NCBI RefSeq assembly: GCF_900112865.1
Contig: NZ_FONH01000008.1
Location: forward strand, 1 to 64,000
Direction: 5' to 3'
From: Dyella marensis
GTDB lineage: Bacteria; Pseudomonadota; Gammaproteobacteria; Xanthomonadales; Rhodanobacteraceae
DNA: 64,000 bases
Shown here: positions 26,373-36,384 of the stretch, in pieces
How the letters are laid out: the number at the start of each line of letters is the position of its first letter
How positions within the stretch are numbered: the first letter of the stretch is position 1
Notes under the pieces: generated by a model
Told to the model about the DNA's origin: nothing
What the model saw: only the letters and a program-made list of their open reading frames with translations
Database searches by the model: none
Program-made: the position numbers and the translations under genes

Positions 26373-27848
26373 ATGACTACCGAAACTCCGCTGCGCCGCA
26401 CCAAGATCGTCGCCACCCTCGGCCCCGCCACCGACGTGCCCGGGATGCTCGAGAAAATCCTCGCGGAAGGCGTCAATGTCGTCCGCCTCAACCTGTCGCA
26501 CGGCCAGCCCGACGACCACCGCGCCCGCGCCAACGCCGTCCGCGTGGCAGCGGAGAAGCTCGGCCGCGAGGTGGGCGTGCTGGCCGACCTGCAGGGTCCG
26601 AAGATCCGCATCGAGAAATTCGCCAACGGCCCGATCGAGCTGCGCGTGGGCGACAGCTTCGTGCTCGACTGCAGCCCCGGTGCACCGCCGGGCGACAACA
26701 CCCGCGTCGGTGTCAGCTACCACGACCTGCCCAGGGACGTGAGCGCCGACGACGTGCTGCTGCTCGACGACGGCCTGGTCGCGCTGACCGTGGAAAGCGT
26801 GGTCGGCGCCGAAGTGCGCTGCCGCGTGCTGGTGGCCGGGCGCCTGTCCGACCGCAAGGGCCTGAACCGCCAGGGCGGCGGCCTGTCGGTGTCGGCGCTG
26901 TCGGACAAGGACAAGGCGGACATCAAGCTCGCCGCCGAGATCGGCGCGGATTTCCTGGCGGTGTCGTTCGTGCGTTCCGCCGCCGACATGGAACTGGCGC
27001 GCCGCCTGCTGGAAGAAGCCGGCGGCAAGGCCTCGCTGGTGGCCAAGATCGAACGCGCCGACGCGATTCCCGTGCTGGGCGAGATCATCGACGCCTCCGA
27101 CGTGGTGATGGTGGCGCGCGGCGACCTGGGCGTGGAGATCGGCGATGCCGAGCTGCCCGGCCTGCAGAAGAAGATCATCCGCGAATCCGTGCAGCGCAAT
27201 CGCGCGGTGATCACCGCCACGCAGATGCTGCAGTCGATGGTGCGCTCGCCGATCCCGACCCGCGCCGAGGTGCTGGACGTGGCCAATGCGGTGATCGACG
27301 GTACCGATGCGGTGATGCTGTCGGAGGAATCGGCCGCGGGCGCGCATCCGGACAAGGCGGTGGCCGCGCTGCGCCGCATCTGCCTGGGCGCCGAACGACA
27401 GTTCGAGCCGAAGGAAGATCTCGCCACGGCGGGGCATCGGCTGGATCGTACCGACCAGGCCATCGCGCTGGCGGCGATGCTGCTGGCCAGCCAGGTCGGC
27501 GTGCGCGCGCTGGTGGCGCTGACCGAATCCGGCGCGACCGCGCAGTGGCTGTCGCGCTATCGCAGTGCGGTGCCGATCTATGCGCTGTCGCCGTTCGCCG
27601 ACGCGCGCCGCCGCATGCTGATGCTGCGCGACGTGCAGCCGGTGGAATTCACGCATGCCAGCTCGCAGACCACCGCGGCGTCGGCCCGCGAGGCCGTGCG
27701 CCTGCTCTTCAGCCAGGGCAAGCTGGCCGAGGGCGACCGCGTGGTAATGACCCACGGCGACCATATCGGTCGCGGCGGCGGCACCAATACGCTGAAGCTG
27801 CTCTCGGTGGGCGCCGAGGGCGTGGTGGAGAGCCTGCAGGATCTCTGA
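26373..27848 (+). CDS. pyk: pyruvate kinase
   Basis: A 491-residue pyruvate kinase. The N-terminal RRTKIVATLGPATDVPGML and NVVRLNLSHGQPDDH are in place, as are the ADLQGPKIRIEKF phosphate/ADP segment and LLLDDGLVALTV. The active-site signature LVAKIERADAIPVLGEIIDASD carries the catalytic lysine, and MVARGDLGVEIG and VITATQMLQSMVRSPIPTRAEV follow. The C-terminal regulatory domain has ALTESGATAQWLSRYRSAVPIYAL. It converts phosphoenolpyruvate and ADP to pyruvate and ATP. ATG 26373 is the conserved start. Monocistronic: it has a long leader upstream and 79 bases before the next gene. Confidence 0.97.
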   Translation: MTTETPLRRTKIVATLGPATDVPGMLEKILAEGVNVVRLNLSHGQPDDHRARANAVRVAAEKLGREVGVLADLQGPKIRIEKFANGPIELRVGDSFVLDCSPGAPPGDNTRVGVSYHDLPRDVSADDVLLLDDGLVALTVESVVGAEVRCRVLVAGRLSDRKGLNRQGGGLSVSALSDKDKADIKLAAEIGADFLAVSFVRSAADMELARRLLEEAGGKASLVAKIERADAIPVLGEIIDASDVVMVARGDLGVEIGDAELPGLQKKIIRESVQRNRAVITATQMLQSMVRSPIPTRAEVLDVANAVIDGTDAVMLSEESAAGAHPDKAVAALRRICLGAERQFEPKEDLATAGHRLDRTDQAIALAAMLLASQVGVRALVALTESGATAQWLSRYRSAVPIYALSPFADARRRMLMLRDVQPVEFTHASSQTTAASAREAVRLLFSQGKLAEGDRVVMTHGDHIGRGGGTNTLKLLSVGAEGVVESLQDL

Positions 27849-27927
27849 GCGCGGGCGCGGCGTGCTCCGCCGCGCGACGCCAGGATTACACTGCCGGTCA
27901 CACCCACGTCCCCAAGGAGTCGGCTCC

Positions 27928-28383
27928 ATGAACACGATGCTTCGTTCCCTGTCGCTGGCCGCCGCGACCGCGCTGGCGCTGGCCGCCGCCACGCCGGCGC
28001 TGGCCCAGTCGCAGGCGCGCAGGGTCGGCCCCGAGCAGCTTTCCTCGTATTGGATTCTGCTCAACTTCGGTTCGGTGCAGGCGGACGTGCCCAACAGCGG
28101 CCAGAACCTCACCAAGCCCGGTTGCGTGGCGATCACCTACGAGATCGGCACCGACGGCAAGCCGCAGGATGCGGCCATCAACAAGGTAATGCCGAAGAGC
28201 GACCTGGGTTCGGCCGCATTGAGCCTGGTCAAGCGCTTCGAATACGGCCCCTCACTCAACAACGGCAGCAAGAAGGAACCTGTGTCGACCTATTACGTGG
28301 TGGGCTTCAACCTGCCCGAGGACAAGGCCGCGGCCAAGCAAGTCACCGACGCCTGCCGGCTGCCCGGCTACGACCAGGCCTGA
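27928..28383 (+). CDS. exported single-domain TonB C-terminal-like protein
   Basis: A 151-residue protein. A Sec signal peptide (LSLAAATALALAAATPALAQ) is followed directly by a domain resembling the TonB C-terminus: GCVAITYEIGTDGKPQDAAINKVMPKSD, then ALSLVKRFEYGPSLNNG. The normal TonB anchor and Pro-rich periplasmic linker are absent, so it is a soluble periplasmic domain rather than a complete energy transducer. ATG 27928 has AAGGAG 8 bases upstream; the longer frame to 27862 has no support. Its job is unknown. Context (pyk upstream, fba downstream) gives no clue. Confidence 0.7.
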   Translation: MNTMLRSLSLAAATALALAAATPALAQSQARRVGPEQLSSYWILLNFGSVQADVPNSGQNLTKPGCVAITYEIGTDGKPQDAAINKVMPKSDLGSAALSLVKRFEYGPSLNNGSKKEPVSTYYVVGFNLPEDKAAAKQVTDACRLPGYDQA

Positions 28384-28418
28384 CCTGGCTTCTCGCCTCA
28401 TTTGAGAGGCTTCCTACA

Positions 28419-28439
28419 CCCGCCTCCGCCGGAGGCGGG
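28419..28439 (+). terminator. GC-rich hairpin after the TonB-C-like gene
   Basis: CCCGCCTCC/GGAGGCGGG with a 3-base loop lies 35 bases after the stop; a weaker GCCTC/GAGGC hairpin precedes it at 28395-28410. No T-run follows, so termination strength is uncertain. Confidence 0.45.
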
Positions 28440-28462
28440 GCGATCCCGTGCGTCGATCCGGC

Positions 28463-28468
28463 TATACT
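28463..28468 (+). promoter_or_regulatory. candidate -10 box of the fba promoter
   Basis: TATACT in GGCTATACTCG, about 90 bases before the fba start and just after the hairpin that probably ends the previous gene. No convincing -35 hexamer stands 17 bases upstream, so it may need an activator. Confidence 0.4.
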
Positions 28469-28556
28469 CGCGCCCTTTAGGCTTGGCCGCCCGGCGACGG
28501 GATGGTCTCCATTACCCGCGCGGCCACGGGCCGTCCCCGCGTTCTACGGAGTCGTC

Positions 28557-29561
28557 ATGAGCATCGAAGATCTTGAAAGCATCGCCCTGGCGATGGTTGC
28601 GCCCGGCAAGGGCATCATCGCCATCGACGAGTCGACCAACACCATCAAGAAGCGTTTCGAAGCGGTCGGCATCGAGAACAGCGAAGAGAACCGCCGCGCC
28701 TACCGCGAGCTGCTGCTCACCACTCCGGGCCTGAGCGAGCACATCTCCGGCGCGATCCTCTATGACGAAACCATCCGCCAGTCCACCAAGGACGGCGTGC
28801 CCTTCACCGAGGTGATGAAGAAGAACGGCATCATCCCGGGCATCAAGGTGGACAAGGGCCCGGTGCCGCTGGCCGGCTTTCCGGGCGATGTGGTGACCGA
28901 GGGCCTGGACGGCCTGCGCGAGCGCCTGCAGGAGTACGTCAAGCTGGGTGCCCAGTTCGCCAAGTGGCGCGCGGTGATCAACATCAGCGAAGACAACCCC
29001 AGCTCCACCGCGATCGAGGCCAACTGCCACGCGCTGGCGCGCTACGCCGCGCTGTGCCAGGAAGCGGGCCTCGTGCCGATGGTCGAGCCGGAAGTGATCA
29101 TGGACGGCGACCACAGCATCGAAGTCAGCTACGAAGTGCACGAAGCCGTGCTGCGCAGCCTGTTCAACGCGCTGTACGAGCAGAACGTGCTGCTCGAAGG
29201 CAGCATCCTGAAGGTCAGCATGGTGATCCCGGGCAAGGATGCGGAAGACCAGGCCAGCGTCGAGGAAGTCGCCGACGCCACCGTGCGCGTGCTGAAGACC
29301 ACCGTGCCGGCCACGCTGCCGGGCATCGTGTTCCTGTCCGGCGGCCAGACCGACGAGCAGTCCACCGCGCATCTCAATGCGATGAACCGCATGGGCCCGC
29401 ACCCGTGGCCGCTGTCGTTCTCCTACGGCCGCGCCATGCAGCAGGCGGCGCTGAAGCTGTGGTCCAAGGACATGAAGGCGAACTACGGCGACGCCCAGAA
29501 GACCGTGCACGCCCGCGCCAAGGACAACGGCCTGGCTGCGCTGGGCCAGTGGAACGGCTGA
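28557..29561 (+). CDS. fba: fructose-bisphosphate aldolase, class I (eukaryote-like)
   Basis: A 334-residue class I aldolase of the animal/plant type. GKGIIAIDEST (residues 17-27), the Glu pair in LVPMVEPEVIMDG (172-184), and the Schiff-base lysine Lys219 in LLEGSILKVSMVIPG are present, followed by FLSGGQTDEQSTAHLNAMN. It cleaves or forms fructose 1,6-bisphosphate without a metal. ATG 28557 follows ACGGAG with 6 bases between; the very long upstream open frame overlaps the previous gene in another frame and is spurious. This type is common in Xanthomonadales. It ends at a strong terminator. Confidence 0.96.
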   Translation: MSIEDLESIALAMVAPGKGIIAIDESTNTIKKRFEAVGIENSEENRRAYRELLLTTPGLSEHISGAILYDETIRQSTKDGVPFTEVMKKNGIIPGIKVDKGPVPLAGFPGDVVTEGLDGLRERLQEYVKLGAQFAKWRAVINISEDNPSSTAIEANCHALARYAALCQEAGLVPMVEPEVIMDGDHSIEVSYEVHEAVLRSLFNALYEQNVLLEGSILKVSMVIPGKDAEDQASVEEVADATVRVLKTTVPATLPGIVFLSGGQTDEQSTAHLNAMNRMGPHPWPLSFSYGRAMQQAALKLWSKDMKANYGDAQKTVHARAKDNGLAALGQWNG

Positions 29562-29583
29562 GTTTCCGTTTCCATTGCAGACA

Positions 29584-29612
29584 AAAAAAGGCGCCCGCTG
29601 GGCGCCTTTTTT
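29584..29612. terminator. strong bidirectional terminator after fba
   Basis: A perfect 12-bp stem AAAAAAGGCGCC/GGCGCCTTTTTT with a 5-base loop lies 23 bases after the fba stop. The symmetric A/T runs would also stop transcription of the convergent outer-membrane gene. A second hairpin without a T-run (GAGGGCGCC/GGCGCCCTC) lies at 29632-29652. Confidence 0.93.
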
Positions 29613-29697
29613 CTTGGACCGGATAAGCGAAGAGGGCGCCTGCCGGCGCCCTCCCGCCGTTACGCTCGCCTGTCCGAAGACATGCGACTTGCCTTAC

Positions 29698-30288
29698 TCA
29701 GAAGCGGTATTCCGCGCTCACCGACACCATGTCGGTGCTCAGGTCCACCTTGTCCTTCTTCGCGTCGAAGTAGTCGTAGTTCAGACCGACGCTCATGTTG
29801 TTGCTGAAGTTGTAGCCAAAGCCCGCACCGGCGTACCAGCTGGTGTCGTCCAGGCTCTTGCGGACCGGGTTGACGTCGTTGTTCAGGCCGTGGCCCTTCC
29901 AGCTGTACACGCCGGCACGCGCGCCGACGTACCAGTTCTGGTCGATGTTGAAGCGGCCGTTCACGCCGGCGGTCCAGCCGTGCAGCTGGGTCTTGCCCTT
30001 ATCCACGACCGGGTTGCTGTTGAAGATGTTCTTCGGGTGGATGTTGCCCAGGTCGTTGTAGCCGACCTCGGCGCCCAGCGCGAAGTTGGGGGCCAGCGAC
30101 CAGCGGTAGCCGCCGTTGAGGGCGTAGCCGGTGTCGTGGTCGTCGTACGGGCCCTTGTTGATCGAAGTGCGGCCCACATTGCCGTTGATGAACCAGCCGC
30201 CGTTGTCGGACGGCGCGTTCTGCGCGAAGGCAGGGGCGGCCATCAGGCCGGCGGTGGCGAAAGCGAGGGCGAGCAGCGTCTTCTTCAT
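29698..30288 (-). CDS. outer-membrane beta-barrel protein (opacity/OmpX-like), copy 1
   Basis: A 196-residue protein. The signal peptide MKKTLLALAFATAGLMAAPAFA is followed by alternating amphipathic strands (GGWFINGNVGRTSI, YALNGGYRWSLAPNFALGAEVGYNDLG, WYVGARAGVYSW, WYAGAGFGYNFSNNMSVGLNYDYFDA). It ends in EYRF, the C-terminal phenylalanine signal recognised by the BAM complex. This suggests an 8-strand barrel. ATG 30288 follows AGGAGACTCTCC. It is clearly paralogous to the next gene upstream: the same YxDLGN turn, INGNVGRT/IGANVGRT start and VSxSxEYRF end. Function is unknown (adhesion or stress porin-like). Confidence 0.82.
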   Translation of the reverse strand: MKKTLLALAFATAGLMAAPAFAQNAPSDNGGWFINGNVGRTSINKGPYDDHDTGYALNGGYRWSLAPNFALGAEVGYNDLGNIHPKNIFNSNPVVDKGKTQLHGWTAGVNGRFNIDQNWYVGARAGVYSWKGHGLNNDVNPVRKSLDDTSWYAGAGFGYNFSNNMSVGLNYDYFDAKKDKVDLSTDMVSVSAEYRF

Positions 30289-30484
30289 GGAGAGTCTCCT
30301 GTTATGGAAGTACGGCGGCGGCCGTTGGGGAAAGGGCCGGGCGCCGGGTGGCCGAGGGGTTCCCGGCTTCACGTCGCTTAGATGGGAACCGGGCTGGAAA
30401 GATTCAATACCGATTAGTTCAGTATTAAGCCAAAGTTAAGATTCATGGCTGAGTCCGGCCGCTTCAACTTATTGATCGGACAAG

Positions 30485-30511
30485 AAAACGGGCGCGCGAG
30501 GCGCCCGTTTT
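30485..30511 (-). terminator. intrinsic terminator after outer-membrane protein copy 2
   Basis: An 11-bp perfect stem AAAACGGGCGC/GCGCCCGTTTT with a 5-base loop lies 26 bases past the stop of the upstream - strand gene. Confidence 0.9.
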
Positions 30512-30537
30512 CAACCCGGCTTGCAGTGATCCAGATA

Positions 30538-31287
30538 TCAGAAGCGGTATTCGCCGCTCAGCGACACGATGCCGGTAGAGCGCTTCAGGCCCTGGGTGAC
30601 CTCGCCGGTGGCGGTGTTCTTGATCTTGCCGGCGTTGGCATGGAAGTAGTCGTAGTTCACGCCCAGGCTGACCTGCTCGGTGATGTCCCAGCCGGTTCCG
30701 AAGCCGCCGTACCAGCTGCCGCGGCCGGAGCGGCCGCCGTCGGTAAGGCCCAGATCCTGGCCGAGGCTGTTGTTGTAGTTGTTGCTGTTGTCGTTGGCGC
30801 GGAAGTAGCCGCCGTGGGCGCTGATGTACCACTGCGGCAGCAGATTGATGCGGCCGTTCACGCCGAGCAGCCAGCCGCGCAGGGCGTTGGTGGTGCTGCG
30901 CTGGTTGACGTCCTGCGAATTGAAGACGTTCTTCACCCGGTAGTTGCCGAGATCCGCATAGCCGGCCTCAAGGCCCAGGCCCAGGTCCTGGCCAGCCTTC
31001 CAGCGATAGCCGCCGAGCACGCCGTAACCGGTGCGACGGCCCTTTTCGCCCTTGAGGAAATTGAAACCGCTGCCGTTGCCGCTGCCGAAGCCGCCGGTAT
31101 CGCTGCCGTTGGTGCGACCCACGTTGGCGCCGATGAACCAGTTGCCGCTGCCGACCGGCTGGCTGGGCAGGTAGTTGCCGCCGGCCGGAGCCGGGCTGGA
31201 GGGGGTGGAAGTGCTGTCCTGAGCCAGGACGGGGGCGCCGATGATGCTGGCGCTGGTGAAAGCGAGGGCAAGTAGGGACTTCTTCAT
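30538..31287 (-). CDS. outer-membrane beta-barrel protein (opacity/OmpX-like), copy 2
   Basis: A 249-residue paralogue of the protein encoded at 29698-30288. The signal peptide MKKSLLALAFTSASIIGAPVLA precedes a Ser/Pro/Gly-rich segment (DSTSTPSSPAPAGGNYLPSQP) not found in copy 1. Strands such as GYGVLGGYRWKAGQDLGLGLEAGYADLG, WYISAHGGYFR and VSLGVNYDYFHANAGKIK follow, ending in EYRF. ATG 31287 follows AAGAGGAGTATTCCC. A terminator separates the copies, so each is transcribed alone. The larger loops (GSGNGSGFNFLKGEKGRR) suggest divergence of surface regions. Function is unknown. Confidence 0.82.
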   Translation of the reverse strand: MKKSLLALAFTSASIIGAPVLAQDSTSTPSSPAPAGGNYLPSQPVGSGNWFIGANVGRTNGSDTGGFGSGNGSGFNFLKGEKGRRTGYGVLGGYRWKAGQDLGLGLEAGYADLGNYRVKNVFNSQDVNQRSTTNALRGWLLGVNGRINLLPQWYISAHGGYFRANDNSNNYNNSLGQDLGLTDGGRSGRGSWYGGFGTGWDITEQVSLGVNYDYFHANAGKIKNTATGEVTQGLKRSTGIVSLSGEYRF

Positions 31288-31542
31288 GGGGAATACTCCT
31301 CTTCTTCCTTTCTTGGGGAGCAATCGCCGGCCAGGGGGAAGGGGGAAAGCCTGCGATTGCACATGGCCTTGCCAGCCATGCCCTGGATTAGAGCCGCCCG
31401 GGACTGAAGGGTTTCCGTATTGCGATCGCATAAATTAAGGCCGAGTTAAGAGCGTTGGAACAGGGTGAAGCTGGCGACAGCTCTATGCGGATCGGCGACA
31501 ATGCCCGTTTTTCGCCGCCGCCTTCCCTCCGGAGACCCCCCG

Positions 31543-33552
<2,010 letters not shown>

Positions 33553-33572
33553 GCAGCGCCTGCGGTGGATTG

Positions 33573-33600
33573 AAAAAGCCGCGGCTCGCCGCGGCTTTTT
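33573..33600. terminator. strong intrinsic terminator after tkt
   Basis: A perfect 12-bp stem AAAAAGCCGCGG/CCGCGGCTTTTT with a 4-base loop lies 21 bases after the tkt stop. Confidence 0.93.
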
Positions 33601-33750
33601 CTTGTGCGTGATCAAGGCGCCGCGCGGGCCGTTGCACGCCGGCTAACACCTGTTGAGGAAATGGAAATTCCGTGCGGCGGCGGCCGTTCCTAGAGTGCGC
33701 AGCAACCCGGCACGACGCGCCGGGCACGCCACCCACCTCAAGGAATCGCC

Positions 33751-34767
33751 ATGAATACCTTCAAGACGCTGTTCGCCGCCATCGCGCTCGGCGCCGCCGC
33801 GCAAGCCAGCGCGGGACAGCTGGAGCCTTCCACGCAGGCTTTCGTCGACGCGCTCGCCGCCAAGGGCGGCCAGCCGATCTACAAGCTGCCGGTCGCGCAG
33901 GCGCGGCAGGTGCTGGAGGATGCGCAGTCCGGCAACGTGGCCAAGCTGGCGGTGGACAAGCAGGAGATCAGCTTCGACGACGCCAAGGCGGGCAAGGTCT
34001 CGCTGACCATCATCCGTCCGCGCGGCGTCGATGGCACCCTGCCGGCGGTGCTGTACATCCACGGCGCCGGCTGGGTGCTGGGCAGCGAGAACACCCACGA
34101 CCGCCTGGTGCGCCAGCTCGCCCACGGCGCACGCGCGGCGGTGGTGTTCGTCAACTATGCGCGTGCGCCGGAAGCGAAGTTCCCGGTGCAGGACGAGCAG
34201 GCCTACGCCGCCGCCCGCTGGGTGGTGGAGCACGGCAAGCAGCACGGCATCGACGGCAACAACATGGCGATCGCGGGCGACAGCGTCGGCGGCAACATGA
34301 CCGCCGCGGTGACCCTGATGGCCAAGCAGCGCGGCGGTCCGAAGTTCGTCTACCAGGTGCTGTTCTATCCGGTCACCGACGCGAATTTCGATAACGGCTC
34401 GTACCGCGAATTCGCCAACGGCCCGTGGCTGACGCTGCCGGCGATGCAATGGTTCTGGAATGCCTATGTGCCGAACGAAGCCGCGCGCAAGAACCCGCTG
34501 GTCACGCCGCTCAACGCCACGCTGGAACAGCTCAAGGGTCTGCCGCCGGCGCTGGTGATCACCGACGACAACGACGTGCTGCGCGACGAAGGCGAGGCCT
34601 ATGCGCACAAGCTGATGGATGCCGGCGTGGAGGTCACCGCGACCCGCTATCTCGGCACCATCCACGACTTCGTGATGCTCAACGCCCTGGGCGATACCCC
34701 GGCGGCCAGGGCCGCGGTGGAGCAGGCCGGCGGCAAGTTGCGCGCGGCGCTGTATCCGGCCAGGTAA
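33751..34767 (+). CDS. exported alpha/beta-hydrolase, hormone-sensitive-lipase-like esterase
   Basis: A 338-residue protein. The signal peptide MNTFKTLFAAIALGAAAQASA precedes an HSL/GDXG-type hydrolase. The oxyanion motif is HGAG (residues 104-107, a variant of HGGG). The nucleophile is Ser178 in GDSVGG. The triad is completed by Asp275 (DNDVLRDEGEAY) and His305 (GTIHDF). Family members hydrolyse short acyl esters. The N-terminal PSTQAFVDALAAKGGQPIYKL is typical of the secreted subset in proteobacteria. Monocistronic, convergent with the LysR gene. The physiological substrate is unknown. Confidence 0.9.
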   Translation: MNTFKTLFAAIALGAAAQASAGQLEPSTQAFVDALAAKGGQPIYKLPVAQARQVLEDAQSGNVAKLAVDKQEISFDDAKAGKVSLTIIRPRGVDGTLPAVLYIHGAGWVLGSENTHDRLVRQLAHGARAAVVFVNYARAPEAKFPVQDEQAYAAARWVVEHGKQHGIDGNNMAIAGDSVGGNMTAAVTLMAKQRGGPKFVYQVLFYPVTDANFDNGSYREFANGPWLTLPAMQWFWNAYVPNEAARKNPLVTPLNATLEQLKGLPPALVITDDNDVLRDEGEAYAHKLMDAGVEVTATRYLGTIHDFVMLNALGDTPAARAAVEQAGGKLRAALYPAR

Positions 34768-34785
34768 GCAATCCGTTCGGGTGTC

Positions 34786-34817
34786 GGCGATGGCGCTCCG
34801 CGAGGGGCGTCATCGCC
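34786..34817. terminator. candidate hairpin between convergent esterase and LysR genes
   Basis: GGCGATGGCGC pairs with GCGTCATCGCC (one G-T pair) around a 10-base loop. It overlaps the last codons of the - strand LysR gene. No T-run, so a weak or Rho-assisted stop is possible. Confidence 0.4.
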
Positions 34818-35685
34818 ATGTCCACGCCATGGCGAAGCGTGCGAATTCGGCGGCCGCTGGATTCAACGGGCGATCGGCCAGGTGCACCAGGCTCACTTCG
34901 CGCTCGATCGTGCGATCGCTGAAAGGGCGCAGCTGGATGCCCGGTACCAGCGGCGAATACGCCGGCACGAAGGAAATGCCGAAGCCGCCGGCGACCATGG
35001 TCTGGATCCAGTCCTCGCGCTCGCTGCGGAAGGCGATCGGCAGCTCCACGCCGAGCTGGCGGATTTCGTCGAGCCAGAAGCCCTGGTATTCGCAGCTCTC
35101 GCGCAGCAGGTGCGGCTCCAGTGCCGCCTCGGCCAGCGGAACGCTCTCGCGTTCGGTAAACGGATGTCCGCTCGGCACGGCGATATGAAACGGTTCGCGA
35201 TACAGTACTTGGGTCTTGAAGCGCGTGTCGGCACCTTCGGCGAAGGCCATCACCGCCAGGTCCAGCGAGCCGGCGAGCAACTGTTCGGTGAGGTCGTCCA
35301 CGCCGTTGTCGGCCAGCTGGATCTGGCACTGCGGCTGCGCCAGCCGGAACTCGCCGAGGAAGCCGAGGAAGCGCGCCGGCCCGATCGTGCACATCACGCC
35401 GATGCGCACCGGGGCATCATCGGCGTCCAGGAACTGCTTGCCGGCCGCGCGGGCCGCGGCCATGCCGTTGGCGATCTGTTCCAGGTGCGGCCGCATCAGC
35501 GCGCCGAACGGCGTGACCTGCACACCGTGCGTGTCGCGGATGAACAGCGCGGCGCCCAGCTCGTCCTCCAGCTTGCGCAGGCCGCGCGAGAGCGCCGGCG
35601 TGGTGACGAAGCACTGCGCGGCGGCGCGGGTGAAGTTGAGGTTGCGATAGACCGCCAGGGCGTAGCGAATTTCTTGGGCTTCCAT
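34810..35685 (-). CDS. LysR-family transcriptional regulator
   Basis: A 291-residue LysR regulator. The N-terminal winged helix-turn-helix begins MEAQEIRYALAVYRNLNFTRAA, with the recognition segment TTPALSRGLRKLEDELGAALF and RDTHGVQVTPFG. The effector domain starts near VRIGVMCTIGPARFL and includes AGSLDLAVMAF and GFGISFVPAY. ATG 35685 gives the conserved start; an upstream in-frame ATG at 35712 adds nine residues without support. Its target is unknown. It is convergent with the esterase gene, so it has no divergent partner as most LysR regulators do; the HAD phosphatase gene lies upstream on the same strand. Confidence 0.9.
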   Translation of the reverse strand: MEAQEIRYALAVYRNLNFTRAAAQCFVTTPALSRGLRKLEDELGAALFIRDTHGVQVTPFGALMRPHLEQIANGMAAARAAGKQFLDADDAPVRIGVMCTIGPARFLGFLGEFRLAQPQCQIQLADNGVDDLTEQLLAGSLDLAVMAFAEGADTRFKTQVLYREPFHIAVPSGHPFTERESVPLAEAALEPHLLRESCEYQGFWLDEIRQLGVELPIAFRSEREDWIQTMVAGGFGISFVPAYSPLVPGIQLRPFSDRTIEREVSLVHLADRPLNPAAAEFARFAMAWTWR

Positions 35686-35740
35686 CGAAGTCACCCGGCC
35701 AGGATGGCCCATGGTAGCGGCCGCAAGGCCGTGCGACGCC

Positions 35741-36373
35741 TCAGGCGGCGAGCAGTTCGGCCAGTTCGCCGGGCGTATGGGTCAGCGCGTGCGCGCCGGC
35801 CTGCTCCAGTTCCTCGCGGCTGCCGAAGCCCCACAGCACGCCGATGCCGCGCACCTGGTTGGCCACCGCGCCGTCGATGTCGAAGTGGCGGTCGCCGATC
35901 ATTACGGTCTGTGCGGGATCCGCGCCGAAATCCGCCAGCGCCGCGGCGATCATCGAGGCCTTCTCGCTGTGCGGGCTGCGCGGATCCGGACCGTACAGCC
36001 GGGTGAACGCATCGGCGAACGCAAACGATTCGACGATCGGCGTCGCATGCCGCTGCGGCTTGCTGGTCACGATCGCAAGCGTATGGCCGGCATCGCGCAG
36101 GCGCTGGATCATCGCCTCGACGCCCGGGTACACGGTGTGCTCGCGCCAGCCGATCTGGTGGAAGCGCTGGTGGTAATGCTCCACCGCCGCCTCGACCAGG
36201 GCCGGATCGTGATCGAGCAGCGGCCCGAAGCTGTGCCGCAGCGGCGGGCCGATCCAGTGGCGCAGTTCCGCCGGTGCCGGCACGCCCAGTTGCTGGAAGG
36301 CGTGCCGCACGCAGCTGACGATGCCCAGTTCCGAATCGATCAGGGTGCCGTCGAGGTCGAACAGGCAGAGCAT
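35741..36373 (-). CDS. HAD-family hydrolase, phosphoglycolate-phosphatase-like
   Basis: A 210-residue HAD phosphatase. Motif I is FDLDGTLIDS (residues 5-14) with nucleophile Asp6 and acid/base Asp8. The cap domain follows. Motif II is LAIVTSKPQ, the motif III lysine lies near HSEKASM, and motif IV is MIGDRHFDIDGA. It resembles Gph/PpaX enzymes, which hydrolyse phosphoglycolate or other small phosphoesters. It begins 12 bases after the pgk stop and is probably co-transcribed with pgk. Substrate is not certain from sequence. Confidence 0.85.
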   Translation of the reverse strand: MLCLFDLDGTLIDSELGIVSCVRHAFQQLGVPAPAELRHWIGPPLRHSFGPLLDHDPALVEAAVEHYHQRFHQIGWREHTVYPGVEAMIQRLRDAGHTLAIVTSKPQRHATPIVESFAFADAFTRLYGPDPRSPHSEKASMIAAALADFGADPAQTVMIGDRHFDIDGAVANQVRGIGVLWGFGSREELEQAGAHALTHTPGELAELLAA

Positions 36374-36384
36374 GCGGGCGCCGC

